Shown: positions 1 through 8,189 of the stretch, piece by piece | How positions within the stretch are numbered: position 1 is the stretch's first letter | How the letters are laid out: each line of letters opens with the position of its first letter | Assembly: GCA_046153505.1 (NCBI GenBank) | Contig: JBJXDT010000134.1 | Coordinates: 1-22,623 of the forward strand | Length of the DNA stretch: 22,623 nucleotides | From: JBJXDT01 sp046153505 | GTDB taxonomy: Bacteria > Pseudomonadota > Gammaproteobacteria > Burkholderiales > Methylophilaceae | Direction of reading: 5' to 3' | Program-made: the position numbers and the translations under genes | Notes under the pieces: generated by a model | Seen by the model: the letters and a program-made list of their open reading frames with translations, nothing else | Database searches by the model: none | What the model was told of the DNA's origin: nothing

Positions 1-1284
1 GGTGGTGCTGGCGGCTTGGAATTAGCGACGCGCTTGGGGGACTCTTTAGGAAAGCGTAAACAAGCCGAGATCACGCTGATAGATGCCACAAGAACACACG
101 TTTGGAAGCCGCTACTGCACGAAATTGCAGCGGGTAGCATGAACCCAGATAAGCATGAGTTGGAGTACTTAGCACAAGCACATTGGCATCATTTTAACTT
201 TCGATTAGGACGTATGGATGGTTTGAACCGAGCTAAAAAGGAAGTGACTATTGCACCTTACTATGATGAAGAAGGCTACGAGGTAATAGCACGGCGGACT
301 TTTAAATATGATACCTTAGTGATTGCTATTGGAAGTACGACAAATGACTTCGGAGTTAAGGGAGCAAAGGAACACTCCATTACATTAGATACACAGGAGC
401 AAGCAGAAAAATTTCACCGTAAATTGCACAACACCATGGTGCGTGGTCAAACACAAGCGGCTGCGCTTCAACCAGGGCAGCTTGATGTAGTAATAGTTGG
501 CGCAGGCGCAACAGGCGTAGAACTTGCCGCTGAGTTACACAATACAACGCGTGAATTAGCCGCGTATGGTTTGGATAAAATTAACGCAGACCGAGACATT
601 AAAATCTCGATAGTTGAAGCAAATGAGAGAGTTTTGGTTGCGCTTCCGCCAAAACTATCGCATAGCGTTGAACAAGAACTTAAAAAGTTGAATGTAAATG
701 TTTACACGGGTGAGCGAGTCACTGAAGTATCAGACAAAGGCGTGCAAACACATAGCGGCCTGTTTATACCATCCGCACTAGTCGTTTGGGCAGCTGGCAT
801 TAAAGCGCCTGATTTCTTACGTGAGTTAGATGGATTAGTAGTGAACAAAATTAATCAGATTGAAGTTAAGCCAACTTTGCAATCTGTCGTAGATGAAAAC
901 ATATTCTCTTTTGGTGATTGTGCAGCTTGCCCAATGCTAGGGCATTCTGGGAACGTGCCGCCGCGCGCTCAGGCCGCGCATCAGCAAGCATCTTTGTTGT
1001 ATAAAACTATCAAGCGCGTCGTCGCTGGTCGAACAGACTTGCCAGAGTACGTATACCGGGATTATGGTTCACTCGTCAATCTTGGCCATTACTCTACAGT
1101 GGGAAGCTTGATGGGGGCGCTTACAGGCGGCAGCATGTTCATCGAAGGCCTATTTGCACGCATTATGTACCGATCGCTTTACCAAATGCATTTAATGAGC
1201 TTGCATGGTGTACTTTCTGTATTGTTACACGGCATTGCAAGACTAATCGCACGCCGAACAGAAGCTAAAGTTAAATTGCATTAA
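1..1284 (+). CDS. ndh: Type II NADH dehydrogenase (NDH-2), 5' end outside window
   Basis: Non-proton-pumping NADH:quinone oxidoreductase, a FAD flavoprotein on the inner face of the cytoplasmic membrane that passes electrons from NADH to quinone. The frame is open from base 1 and begins inside the FAD-binding loop (GGAGGLELATRLG); family proteins start about ten residues earlier, so only the extreme N-terminus is missing and a TTG at 16 is not a real start. The adjacent stretch (WKPLLHEIAAGS) matches E. coli Ndh. A second Rossmann motif, VVIVGAGATGVELAAEL (bases about 487-537), binds NADH, and a late FGDCAAC segment completes the FAD site. The hydrophobic or amphipathic C-terminus (LHGVLSVLLHGIARLI) fits peripheral membrane attachment. 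The TAA stop lies inside TTAA at 1281-1284, which also encodes the stop of convergent lplT. It would reoxidise NADH such as that made by the formate dehydrogenase in this window (inference). Confidence 0.93.
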   Translation, partial: GGAGGLELATRLGDSLGKRKQAEITLIDATRTHVWKPLLHEIAAGSMNPDKHELEYLAQAHWHHFNFRLGRMDGLNRAKKEVTIAPYYDEEGYEVIARRTFKYDTLVIAIGSTTNDFGVKGAKEHSITLDTQEQAEKFHRKLHNTMVRGQTQAAALQPGQLDVVIVGAGATGVELAAELHNTTRELAAYGLDKINADRDIKISIVEANERVLVALPPKLSHSVEQELKKLNVNVYTGERVTEVSDKGVQTHSGLFIPSALVVWAAGIKAPDFLRELDGLVVNKINQIEVKPTLQSVVDENIFSFGDCAACPMLGHSGNVPPRAQAAHQQASLLYKTIKRVVAGRTDLPEYVYRDYGSLVNLGHYSTVGSLMGALTGGSMFIEGLFARIMYRSLYQMHLMSLHGVLSVLLHGIARLIARRTEAKVKLH

Positions 1285-2513
1285 CCTTTAATGGGCTGGG
1301 ACGTATAAAGCTTGTAAATAGCGGTCATTGTGATTGTGACAAATGCGCCAAACACCATAATAATGGTGTTAATGGGTAATCCTTGGTGAATCATCAGCGT
1401 GTAAATACCAAGCAGAAGTAATATTCCGATATTTTCATTAAAATTTTGAACTGCGATAGAATGACCTGCGCCCAAAAGTGCATGGCCGCGATGCTGTAAA
1501 AGTGAGTTGAGTGGCACTAAAAAGTACCCAGCAAGCATGCCAATAGAAAACAACATCACGGCTGCAACTTCACGGGTTTGAACAAAAATCATCCCAATGA
1601 CCAATATACCCATTAAAATACCAGCAGGCAGCACGCGCGTGGCTTTTTCAAGTTTCACAAATAGCGATGCACCAACAGAACCAATAGTAATACCAATGGC
1701 CAAAATGGCAATTAGTTTGGTAGCATCTTGCTCGTTTAAGCCTAACTTAATGCCAGCCCATCGCAACACTACAAATTGTAGAGTTGCGCCTGCGCCCCAA
1801 AATAAAGTAGTCACAGCGAGTGAAACCCTGCCTTCAGGATCTCGCCAAAGTGTAGTGAAAGCATGCCAAAAATCATGGAAAATAAAGCTAAGACTACGTT
1901 GTGGGATCGAGTGGTCTTTAGGCACTTTGGGGATATATAGATTAAACCACGCGGCCAATAAATAGATGATTGTAATAATGCCAATCCCGTAGTATGGCGC
2001 ACTCTCAGCATTTAATTGGATACCAAAGCTAAGGTCGGCACTTATTAGCTGGGCGTAAGTGCTGCGAGCCGCAATCATCGCGCCAAGTATAGGGCCAATA
2101 ATAATGGCAGCAACTGTTGTAGCTTCCATCCAAGCATTTGCTTTAATCAGTAAATGCGCAGGAAGCATCTCGGTTAAAATGCCATATTTTGCTGGAGAGT
2201 ATGCCGCCGCGCCAATACCAACCATGCCATAAACCAAAAGCGGTGGCAGACCAAATAGTGCCAAAACACAAGCTAAAAACTTGATGCCATTACTAATAAA
2301 CATCACCCTGCCTTTAGGCAGGGAGTCAGCAAAAGGTCCGACAAATGGTGCTAAAACAATATATGAAAATACAAAAAATTCGCGTAAAAGAGGCTCGTGC
2401 CAGCGCGGTGCGCCAAGTTCACTTAGTAAAGCAATCGCCGCGAACAACAAGGCATTGTCGGCTAAAGCAGATAAAAATTGCGCAATAAGTAAGGTGTAAA
2501 AACCTTTTACCAT
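1281..2513 (-). CDS. lplT: Lysophospholipid transporter LplT (MFS)
   Basis: Polytopic major facilitator superfamily protein of 410 residues (E. coli LplT is 397). LplT flips lysophospholipids across the inner membrane for re-acylation by Aas. The N-terminus (IAQFLSALADNALLFAAIALL) and the segment GIGAAAYSPAKYGILTE are close to signature regions of LplT, and about 11-12 hydrophobic segments are visible. It is the last gene of the minus-strand block, 15 bases after phoH, and probably shares its transcript. It ends inside the ndh stop codon (shared TTAA), leaving no room for a separate terminator. In E. coli lplT is followed by aas (acyltransferase/acyl-ACP synthetase), and LplT-Aas fusions exist in other bacteria. 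Here no aas lies beside it, so the partner enzyme, if present, is elsewhere. No strong Shine-Dalgarno is seen before the ATG. Confidence 0.88.
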   Translation of the reverse strand: MVKGFYTLLIAQFLSALADNALLFAAIALLSELGAPRWHEPLLREFFVFSYIVLAPFVGPFADSLPKGRVMFISNGIKFLACVLALFGLPPLLVYGMVGIGAAAYSPAKYGILTEMLPAHLLIKANAWMEATTVAAIIIGPILGAMIAARSTYAQLISADLSFGIQLNAESAPYYGIGIITIIYLLAAWFNLYIPKVPKDHSIPQRSLSFIFHDFWHAFTTLWRDPEGRVSLAVTTLFWGAGATLQFVVLRWAGIKLGLNEQDATKLIAILAIGITIGSVGASLFVKLEKATRVLPAGILMGILVIGMIFVQTREVAAVMLFSIGMLAGYFLVPLNSLLQHRGHALLGAGHSIAVQNFNENIGILLLLGIYTLMIHQGLPINTIIMVFGAFVTITMTAIYKLYTSQPIKG

Positions 2514-2528
2514 TTTTAGAAATTAAGT

Positions 2529-3926
2529 TTAAAGCGCTTCGGCAGCAAAATCAGCCAATCTAGAGCGCTCGCCACGAACCAAAGTAACATGTCCGTTGTG
2601 TTCCCAACCTTTAAATCTATCAACTACATAAGTTAAACCAGAGCTACCCTCTGTAAGATAGGGCGTATCAATTTGTCCGATATTACCCAAACATACAACC
2701 TTTGTGCCAGGCCCAGCACGCGTAATCAGCGTTTTCATTTGCTTTGGCGTCAAGTTCTGCGCCTCGTCAATGATGAGAAATTTATGTAAAAAAGTGCGCC
2801 CACGCATAAAGTTGAGCGACTTCACTTTAATTCTGGTTCGAATCAAATCTTGTGTTGCTGCACGCCCCCACTCACCTGCGTCCTCATCAGTCTTATTTAA
2901 AACGTCTAAATTATCTTCTAACGCACCCATCCAAGGCGCCATTTTTTCTTCTTCCGTACCTGGCAAAAAGCCAATATCTTCGCCCACCGGTACCGTGACG
3001 CGGGTCATGATAATTTCAGAATATATTTTTTTATCAAGGGTTTGCGTTAGCGCTGCGGCGAGCGTAAGCAATGTCTTGCCAGTGCCGGCCTGCCCAAGTA
3101 AAGTTACAAAATCCACATCTGGATCCATGAGTAAATTGAGTGCGAAATTTTGCTCGCGATTGCGGGCTGTAATACCCCACACATTGTGTTTTGGGTTGGA
3201 GTGGTCTTGCACAACCTCTAGCGTGGCAGCATTGTTTTCAACCTTGCGGACAATGGCATGAAATGGCTTTTCAAATTCGTAATAAACAAATTCATTAATT
3301 AAAAATGTTTTAACAAGAGGCCCTGTGATTCTGTAAAACATACGCCCAGATTCCTGCCATGAAGCCATATCTTTACTATGTTTCTCCCAAAAATCTTGTG
3401 GCAATTCTTTAATGCCGTTATAGAGTAAATCACTATCTTCAAGCACTTTGTCATTAAAATAATCCTCCGCTGGCACGCCCATAGCACGTGCTTTGATGCG
3501 GATGTTGATATCTTTACTGACTAGAATCACTTGACGCATAGCGTGATTTTTTTTCAAGTCCAGCACTACACTGATGATTTGATTATCTGCTTTGCTACCT
3601 GCAAGACCTGGCAATTCAAGATTGACGTGATTAGTCTGCATAAACAATCGACCGCTCAGATGTTTGTTACCCTTAATTGCTAACGGGCTACCAAGTTCTA
3701 AATTGGTTAAATCTGTGCCAACGATTTCTTCTAAATAACGGCTCGCCTGACGCGCATTTCGCGCAACTTCTGTAAGTCCCTTTTTATTGTTATCCAGTTC
3801 TTCCAATGTCACCATTGGCAGGAAAATATCATGTTCTTCAAATCTAAAAAGGCTGGATGGATCGTGCATTAGCACGTTAGTATCTAGTACGAAGAGTTTG
3901 ATATTCTCAGAAGATTTTTTAGTCAT
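2529..3926 (-). CDS. PhoH-family ATPase with N-terminal PIN domain
   Basis: Two-domain protein of 465 residues. Residues about 8-150 form a PIN nuclease-like domain (LFVLDTNVLMHDP with Asp15, then acidic residues in LEELDNNKKG). Residues about 255-465 form a PhoH ATPase with Walker A GQAGTGKT at 278-285 and Walker B FLIIDEAQN. This PIN-PhoH architecture corresponds to the PhoH2/YlaK group, described as ATP-dependent RNA helicase/RNase in other bacteria; that activity here is inferred from the family. The length is normal and the motifs are intact. It lies six bases after the interrupted bcp gene and 15 bases before lplT, so it is probably translated from the same message. A bcp-phoH pairing is common in Betaproteobacteria. 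A nonsense codon upstream in bcp could reduce phoH expression by polarity unless internal initiation occurs. Confidence 0.92.
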   Translation of the reverse strand: MTKKSSENIKLFVLDTNVLMHDPSSLFRFEEHDIFLPMVTLEELDNNKKGLTEVARNARQASRYLEEIVGTDLTNLELGSPLAIKGNKHLSGRLFMQTNHVNLELPGLAGSKADNQIISVVLDLKKNHAMRQVILVSKDINIRIKARAMGVPAEDYFNDKVLEDSDLLYNGIKELPQDFWEKHSKDMASWQESGRMFYRITGPLVKTFLINEFVYYEFEKPFHAIVRKVENNAATLEVVQDHSNPKHNVWGITARNREQNFALNLLMDPDVDFVTLLGQAGTGKTLLTLAAALTQTLDKKIYSEIIMTRVTVPVGEDIGFLPGTEEEKMAPWMGALEDNLDVLNKTDEDAGEWGRAATQDLIRTRIKVKSLNFMRGRTFLHKFLIIDEAQNLTPKQMKTLITRAGPGTKVVCLGNIGQIDTPYLTEGSSGLTYVVDRFKGWEHNGHVTLVRGERSRLADFAAEAL

Positions 3927-3932
3927 ATATCT

Positions 3933-4388
3933 CTATAAGGATTTAATAAATTGTAATACCTCTGGTACATGTCCATCCACTTTTACTCCACGCCACTCGC
4001 GGATAAGCACACCACTTTTGTCAATCACAAACGTACTTCGTTCAATACCTCGGACTTGTTTGCCGTACATATTTTTCATTTTAATCACACCAAAAATTCC
4101 ACAAGCCAGTTCTTCGGTATCGGCCAGTAGGTCGAAAGGGAAAGTAAATTTTGCTTTGAAATTCTCGTGTGATTTTAGGCTGTCGCGCGAGACGCCAAAG
4201 ATCTCGGTATTCGCGTTTTGAAATTCCGTATAAAATTCTCTAAACTGAATACCTTGTGTAGTACAGCCAGGTGTGGTGTCTTTTGGTTAAAAATAAATAA
4301 CGACTGTTTTGTCGCGATAGTTTGAGAGCTTAAAAGTTTTTCCGCTAGTAGCGGGAAGTTCGAAGTCGGTAACAGTTTGGTTGAGCAT
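3933..4388 (-). pseudogene. bcp: Peroxiredoxin Bcp/PrxQ, interrupted by in-frame TAA
   Basis: Reading from ATG at 4388 gives 151 codons in a single frame matching thiol peroxidase Bcp (AhpC/TSA family), with no frameshift. Codon 34 is TAA (plus-strand tta at 4287-4289), within VVIYF*PKDTTPGCTTQG. The family normally has Tyr there (YFYPKDxTPGCT), so one base change from TAT or TAC explains it. The stop lies nine codons before the peroxidatic Cys in PGCTT. The rest is well preserved: FGVSRDS, a lone Cys in LACGIFG, KNMYGKQVRGIERSTFVID, and a TAG stop at 3933-3935. The next in-frame ATG (MKNMYGK) lies far past the active site, so restart would not give an active enzyme. This is either a recent nonsense mutation or a sequence error; the lack of any other decay favours one of those over an old pseudogene. 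The second Cys of E. coli Bcp, five residues after the first, is absent, as in many beta homologues. Confidence 0.85.
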
Positions 4389-4445
4389 TAGTTTTTCATT
4401 CCAGTAGATAACATTGTTGTTAAAAATTGGAATTATTGCAAGTGA

Positions 4446-4475
4446 ATTATATTGTTTAAATTTTCGAATTGTCTC
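4446..4475 (-). promoter_or_regulatory. Candidate sigma70 promoter for bcp-phoH-lplT
   Basis: On the minus strand, a perfect TATAAT (4446-4451) is preceded at 18 bp by GAGACA (4470-4475; four of six match TTGACA). A start site near 4439 would give a leader of about 50 bases before the bcp ATG. It sits in the 89-base gap after tonB, the largest gap in the block. It was found by eye only, and the region is AT-rich. Confidence 0.4.
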
Positions 4476-4477
4476 GT

Positions 4478-5215
4478 TTAGGCTGCTTCTAGTTTGAATG
4501 AAACAGGAACGCTGATGCTAAAGGTGCGACTGCGCAGGGCGTCTGGTGGTGCGGGGAATGGGGATGCTTTACGCACCATTTCGAGCGCTTGATTATCTAA
4601 GGCCTCATGTCCGCTAGTGTCACGTACTTTTGCAGATAGCACATTTCCGTTACCATCAATTTTCAGATCGAGCATAACTTGACCTTCCCATCCTCGCATT
4701 TGTGCGATTTTTGGATACGATTTGTGTTTGGCGATACTGCGACCTAATAGGCTACCATATTCACCCAAAGCATTATCCACATCGGCTTGCAAAGGTTCAG
4801 GTTTATGTTTCTCAATGGGTGGCTCTGGTGCAACTTCATGTGGCGTGGCATCAGGCTTTGGATCTACTGCAATTACTTTAGGTGATTGCTCCACCGCTGC
4901 TGGCGGTGGCATCTCAACTTGTTTAACAGGGCTAGGTGCATCTACTTTTTTAGTGATTGGCTTAGTAACAGGCTTTGGCTCAACCAGTTTTTTAATAGGC
5001 TCTGGAGCTGGTTTTGGTGGCTCAGGAATTACTACTGGTGCAGGTGGTGTGCGCTTTTGTATTTCGACGCTTAAGATGTCAGGAATTTTTTTTACAGCAT
5101 CAAATTTGAAATTCGGCAGAACGATAGCCATCAAAATATGCAACAAAATCGAGGCGACAATCGCCCAAATAAGGGTGCTTTCGTTGATGCTTGAGTGTTT
5201 GCGTGAGAGTTCCAA
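4478..5215 (-). CDS. tonB: TonB-family energy transducer
   Basis: 245-residue protein with classic TonB layout: a short cytoplasmic N-terminus, one membrane anchor (about residues 15-34, LIWAIVASILLHILMAIVLP), a proline/lysine-rich periplasmic linker (about 50-155, rich in EPPKP and PKP), and a TonB C-terminal domain (about 160-245, with YPKIAQMRGWEGQVMLDLKI and GHEALDNQALEMVRKASPFP). TonB proteins pass proton-motive force from ExbB-ExbD to outer-membrane receptors for iron chelates, cobalamin and similar ligands. No exbB, exbD or receptor gene lies in the window, so the cargo cannot be named. The start must be TTG at 5215: a TAG lies five codons upstream in frame and the first ATG is inside the membrane helix. 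It follows moeA by 70 bases, which hold a promoter-like sequence. Confidence 0.87.
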   Translation of the reverse strand: MELSRKHSSINESTLIWAIVASILLHILMAIVLPNFKFDAVKKIPDILSVEIQKRTPPAPVVIPEPPKPAPEPIKKLVEPKPVTKPITKKVDAPSPVKQVEMPPPAAVEQSPKVIAVDPKPDATPHEVAPEPPIEKHKPEPLQADVDNALGEYGSLLGRSIAKHKSYPKIAQMRGWEGQVMLDLKIDGNGNVLSAKVRDTSGHEALDNQALEMVRKASPFPAPPDALRSRTFSISVPVSFKLEAA

Positions 5216-5243
5216 AGTTGCGATATTCTAGGGTAAGCTATTG

Positions 5244-5273
5244 ATTATACTATAAAGCGAGATAATTTTTGAA
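5244..5273 (-). promoter_or_regulatory. Candidate sigma70 promoter for tonB
   Basis: The minus strand shows a perfect TATAAT (5244-5249), an 18 bp spacer, and TTCAAA (5268-5273; four of six match TTGACA). The start site would be near 5237, about 22 bases before the TTG start of tonB. This suggests tonB can be transcribed separately from the moaA-mobA-moeA genes. Confidence 0.4.
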
Positions 5274-5285
5274 TAGGAAAAGTTC

Positions 5286-6551
5286 CTAAATAATGCCTTC
5301 CAAAATTTGTACCTTTACCATCGCCCCCGCTTCGCAATTACCAACTGTTTCATCTAGTACAATAAAACAGTTGGCCACGCTCATACTAGAAAGCACACCT
5401 GAACCTTGGTTTGGTAACGGTGCAACTACCCATTCTCCACTTTCAAGTTGACTCAAAATACCACGTTGAAATTCCATACGCCCGGTCATTTTTTTAATGG
5501 GAAAAGTACATTTCACACTTAAAATTGGCATTGGCCTGAAAGCCTCGCCAGATAAAGTTTGCAGCGCAGGTTGAACAAACTGGTAAAACGTTACCATTGC
5601 TGAAACTGGGTTGCCAGGTAGGCCGAAATAGTGTGAGTTGCCAACTTTGCCGTAAGCCAATGGCCGCCCAGGTTTCATGTTAATTTTCCAAAATAACACT
5701 TGCCCGTGTTTTGCCAATAAGGCTTTCATATAATCTGCCTCGCCTACAGAAACGCCGCCGCTGGTAATAACAACATCATGTTCGCTAGAGGCTTTGAGCA
5801 AGGTTTTTTCGAGCAAATCAGGTTGGTCTGGTACTACGCCTAAATCACTAATATTCACGCCAAGACGGTTTAACATGCCAAAAATCGTGTACCGATTACT
5901 GTCATAAATTTGGCCTTCTTGCAGCGGTTTGCCCACGCTCACTAACTCATCACCTGTGCTAAAAAACGCAACTTTTAAGTGTCGAAATACCTTTACTTCA
6001 GCAACGCCTAATGATGCGATTAAGCCTAAATCGGCAGGTTTTAACATGTGGCCTTTGGCTAACACAGTTTGATTTAGCTTTAAATCTTCGCCCGCTAGTC
6101 GTACATTTGCACCTTTATTGGGCGCTTCTAACACGGTAATACAATCACTTTTTGTTACAGTTTTTTCTTGCATCACGACTGTATCTGCACCAGCAGGAAT
6201 CACAGCGCCAGTCATAATTTTGACGCATTCTCCCGCTTTAACTGTGCCAGTAAATGGACTGCCTGCAAAGGCGGTACCGATAATTTTTATGAGCCTAATT
6301 CCTTCAGAATGCTTAAACGCAAAGCCATCCATGGCACTATTATTGTGGTTAGGCACGTTGCAGGGCGAGATAATATCAGCCGCCAACACCCGCCCTAAAC
6401 TTTGCATCACTGGCAAAATTTCTGTTTCATTTACAGGCGATAAAAATTGCTGAATAAATTTGCGCGCTTGAGCTACAGACATCGCATTGGGGTCATAATC
6501 GTCCATGCAACTTGGGTCGGTGGCTATTTGGTTTAAAGTGGGCTTCGTCAT
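5286..6551 (-). CDS. moeA: Molybdopterin molybdenumtransferase MoeA
   Basis: 421 residues (E. coli MoeA 411). MoeA inserts molybdate into adenylylated molybdopterin to give active molybdenum cofactor in the cytoplasm. Visible landmarks are AMSVAQARKFI near the N-terminus, NNSAMDGFAF, KIMTGAVIPAGADTVVMQE, FSTGDELV, ITSGGVSVGEADYM, KPGRPLAYG and GLPGNPVSAMVTF, the conserved blocks of the family in normal order. It follows mobA by nine bases with no Shine-Dalgarno before the ATG (the bases are pyrimidine-rich), so translation is probably coupled to mobA. A second Met at residue 16 (MDDYDPNAM) is a possible shorter start. With moaA and mobA it supplies cofactor to the formate dehydrogenase encoded divergently; moaC, moaD, moaE and mogA are not in the window. 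Confidence 0.95.
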   Translation of the reverse strand: MTKPTLNQIATDPSCMDDYDPNAMSVAQARKFIQQFLSPVNETEILPVMQSLGRVLAADIISPCNVPNHNNSAMDGFAFKHSEGIRLIKIIGTAFAGSPFTGTVKAGECVKIMTGAVIPAGADTVVMQEKTVTKSDCITVLEAPNKGANVRLAGEDLKLNQTVLAKGHMLKPADLGLIASLGVAEVKVFRHLKVAFFSTGDELVSVGKPLQEGQIYDSNRYTIFGMLNRLGVNISDLGVVPDQPDLLEKTLLKASSEHDVVITSGGVSVGEADYMKALLAKHGQVLFWKINMKPGRPLAYGKVGNSHYFGLPGNPVSAMVTFYQFVQPALQTLSGEAFRPMPILSVKCTFPIKKMTGRMEFQRGILSQLESGEWVVAPLPNQGSGVLSSMSVANCFIVLDETVGNCEAGAMVKVQILEGII

Positions 6552-6560
6552 GGAGAGATA

Positions 6561-7139
6561 TTAAAGCTTTAACTCTAATTCGCGAAGTTCATCTAAAGTA
6601 TTTAAATTCGTAAATGCTTCTGTGCGGTCGCTAAAATCTACTTCAATATACTTTAGGCTTTTTTGCCAAGCACTTACTTTGCGCTCACCAGCGTCTAGAA
6701 AAGCTTGCAGACTTGGCAATACGCTTTTTTTCATTAAACAAAATACTGGGTGTGTATTGCTATTGCTGGTCGCACAGGCAATATCGGCGTGGCTTTCCAG
6801 CATGCCGTTATATAAACGTTCAGATAAGTCTGGTGGTAAAAGTGGTGAATCGCAAGGCACGCTAAGAACCAAATCATTTTTGGCATGCTTTAAACCAAGC
6901 AGTATGCCCGAGAGAGGCCCAAGAAACTCAGAGCTTTCATCTGGCAACACATTTAAACCAAATTCCTCATATTGTGCAATTTCACGGTTCGCGTTAATGA
7001 GTATTTCATCTGTTTGCGACTGCAAACGGCTAATCACGTGCTGTATAAGTGACCTATTTTGCAATAAAATTAGTCCTTTATCCACGCCACCCATGCGCGT
7101 TGCACGACCGCCAGAAATAATTATTGCTGTTATAGGCAT
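6561..7139 (-). CDS. mobA: Molybdenum cofactor guanylyltransferase MobA
   Basis: 192-residue nucleotidyltransferase that transfers GMP from GTP to Mo-molybdopterin, giving the MGD cofactor needed by DMSO reductase-family enzymes such as formate dehydrogenase. The N-terminal signature ISGGRATRMGGVDKGL (residues 8-23) matches the family consensus LxGGxxxRMGGxDKGL, and LSVPCDSPLLP in the middle carries the metal-binding Asp of the GT-A-like fold. E. coli MobA is 194 residues. One base separates the moaA stop from this ATG, so translational coupling is very likely. FdsA carries a bis-MGD site, so MobA is a direct supplier to the neighbouring operon. Confidence 0.94.
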   Translation of the reverse strand: MPITAIIISGGRATRMGGVDKGLILLQNRSLIQHVISRLQSQTDEILINANREIAQYEEFGLNVLPDESSEFLGPLSGILLGLKHAKNDLVLSVPCDSPLLPPDLSERLYNGMLESHADIACATSNSNTHPVFCLMKKSVLPSLQAFLDAGERKVSAWQKSLKYIEVDFSDRTEAFTNLNTLDELRELELKL

Positions 7140-7140
7140 G

Positions 7141-8142
7141 TTAGCCGCCAGTATGTGACATAAACCTCACAACCGCAGGCGCTGCACGACGTAAATCAAA
7201 ATCATGACCTTTGGGTTTGATTTTCATGCTGTCTAAAATCGCTTCTATGAGTGGCGCGTCATCATTGGGGTGTTTTCGTAAAAGTGACATTAGATCGACT
7301 TTGTCTTCTTGCCCCAAGCATAAATACAACTCGCCTTTGCAGGTGATGCGCACACGGTTGCAGCTTTCGCAAAAGTTATGTGAGTGCGGCGAAATAAAAC
7401 CAATTTTTGTATTTGTATCTGCCACTTGCCAGTAACGTGCAGGGCCGCCAGAATTGTGGGTGCTGGGGGAAAGTAAAAACTTACTTTGCAACAGTTTTAG
7501 CGTATCCGCATTGCTCACAAACGTGCTGATGCGTGTGTGGTCAACCTCACCTAGCGGCATTTCTTCAATAAAGCTGATGTCGATATTATTGTCGATGGCG
7601 AATTGCACCAAATCTCCGGCTTCATCATCGTTGCTGCCGCGCATTAAAACGGTGTTTAATTTAATGCCTTCAAACCCCGCATTGATAGTGGTTTGCAGGC
7701 CATCCAAAACCTGCTCGAGGCGGCCCGTGCGTGTAATTTGCTTAAATTTTTCAGGTTTTAAGCTATCAATTGAAATATTAATACGTTTAACGCCTGCTTT
7801 TTTTAAGGTTAGTGCTTGAGTGCTTAATTGGCTGCCATTGGTAGTGAGTACTAACTCGTTTAAGCCTTTTAAACCGCCAATTTCTTCAAACAGCCAAAGT
7901 GCGTTTTTGCGCACCAACGGCTCGCCCCCTGTGATGCGCACTTTAGTCACTCCTAAGCCCACAAACACTTTAACTAGCCTTGCGCATTCTTCCAAGCTTA
8001 ATACTTCATCGCGTGGTAGAAATGTCATATCTTCTGCCATACAATACACGCAGCGGAAATCGCAGCGGTCAGTAATGGATAGGCGGATGTAATCAACCTT
8101 TCTGCCAAATTGGTCGATAAGCTTTGAAGGGAAATTAGCCAT
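7141..8142 (-). CDS. moaA: GTP 3',8-cyclase MoaA (radical SAM)
   Basis: First enzyme of molybdopterin synthesis. It is a radical SAM enzyme converting GTP to 3',8-cyclo-7,8-dihydro-GTP, which MoaC turns into cPMP. The 333 residues include the N-terminal [4Fe-4S] motif C27-x3-C31-x2-C34 (CDFRCVYC), the GGEP motif after VRITGG, and the C-terminal [4Fe-4S] ligands C258, C261 and C275 (C-x2-C-x13-C). The protein ends in the Gly-Gly tail (HTGG) that is important for activity in characterised MoaA. It is the first gene of the minus-strand block, divergent from the formate dehydrogenase operon, with a promoter candidate about 50 bases upstream. No clear Shine-Dalgarno precedes the ATG (ttaaccctttatttatt). 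Confidence 0.96.
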   Translation of the reverse strand: MANFPSKLIDQFGRKVDYIRLSITDRCDFRCVYCMAEDMTFLPRDEVLSLEECARLVKVFVGLGVTKVRITGGEPLVRKNALWLFEEIGGLKGLNELVLTTNGSQLSTQALTLKKAGVKRINISIDSLKPEKFKQITRTGRLEQVLDGLQTTINAGFEGIKLNTVLMRGSNDDEAGDLVQFAIDNNIDISFIEEMPLGEVDHTRISTFVSNADTLKLLQSKFLLSPSTHNSGGPARYWQVADTNTKIGFISPHSHNFCESCNRVRITCKGELYLCLGQEDKVDLMSLLRKHPNDDAPLIEAILDSMKIKPKGHDFDLRRAAPAVVRFMSHTGG

Positions 8143-8189
8143 AATAAATAAAGGGTTAATATTTCTTTATTAAATTCGAATAAAGCCAT

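Noticed and set aside
3787..4221. 144-residue open frame on the plus strand across the phoH/bcp junction
   Set aside because: It lies antisense to phoH and bcp, has low-complexity Ser/Ile-rich composition, and no ribosome binding site or family resemblance. It exists as a shadow frame.
4287..4289. Selenocysteine recoding as explanation of the stop in bcp
   Set aside because: The codon is TAA, not TGA, and it sits at a Tyr position rather than at the catalytic Cys, so it does not fit a selenoperoxiredoxin.
4722..5231. 169-residue Gly/Ser-rich open frame on the plus strand opposite tonB
   Set aside because: The Gly-rich repeats are the antisense of the proline-rich TonB linker (CCN codons read as GGN). 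No independent evidence for a gene.
8161..8183. Inverted repeat TTTATT/AATAAA near the predicted moaA start site
   Set aside because: Six A-T pairs in a very AT-rich leader are expected by chance; no riboswitch-like structure (for example a Moco motif) was recognisable in this short leader.
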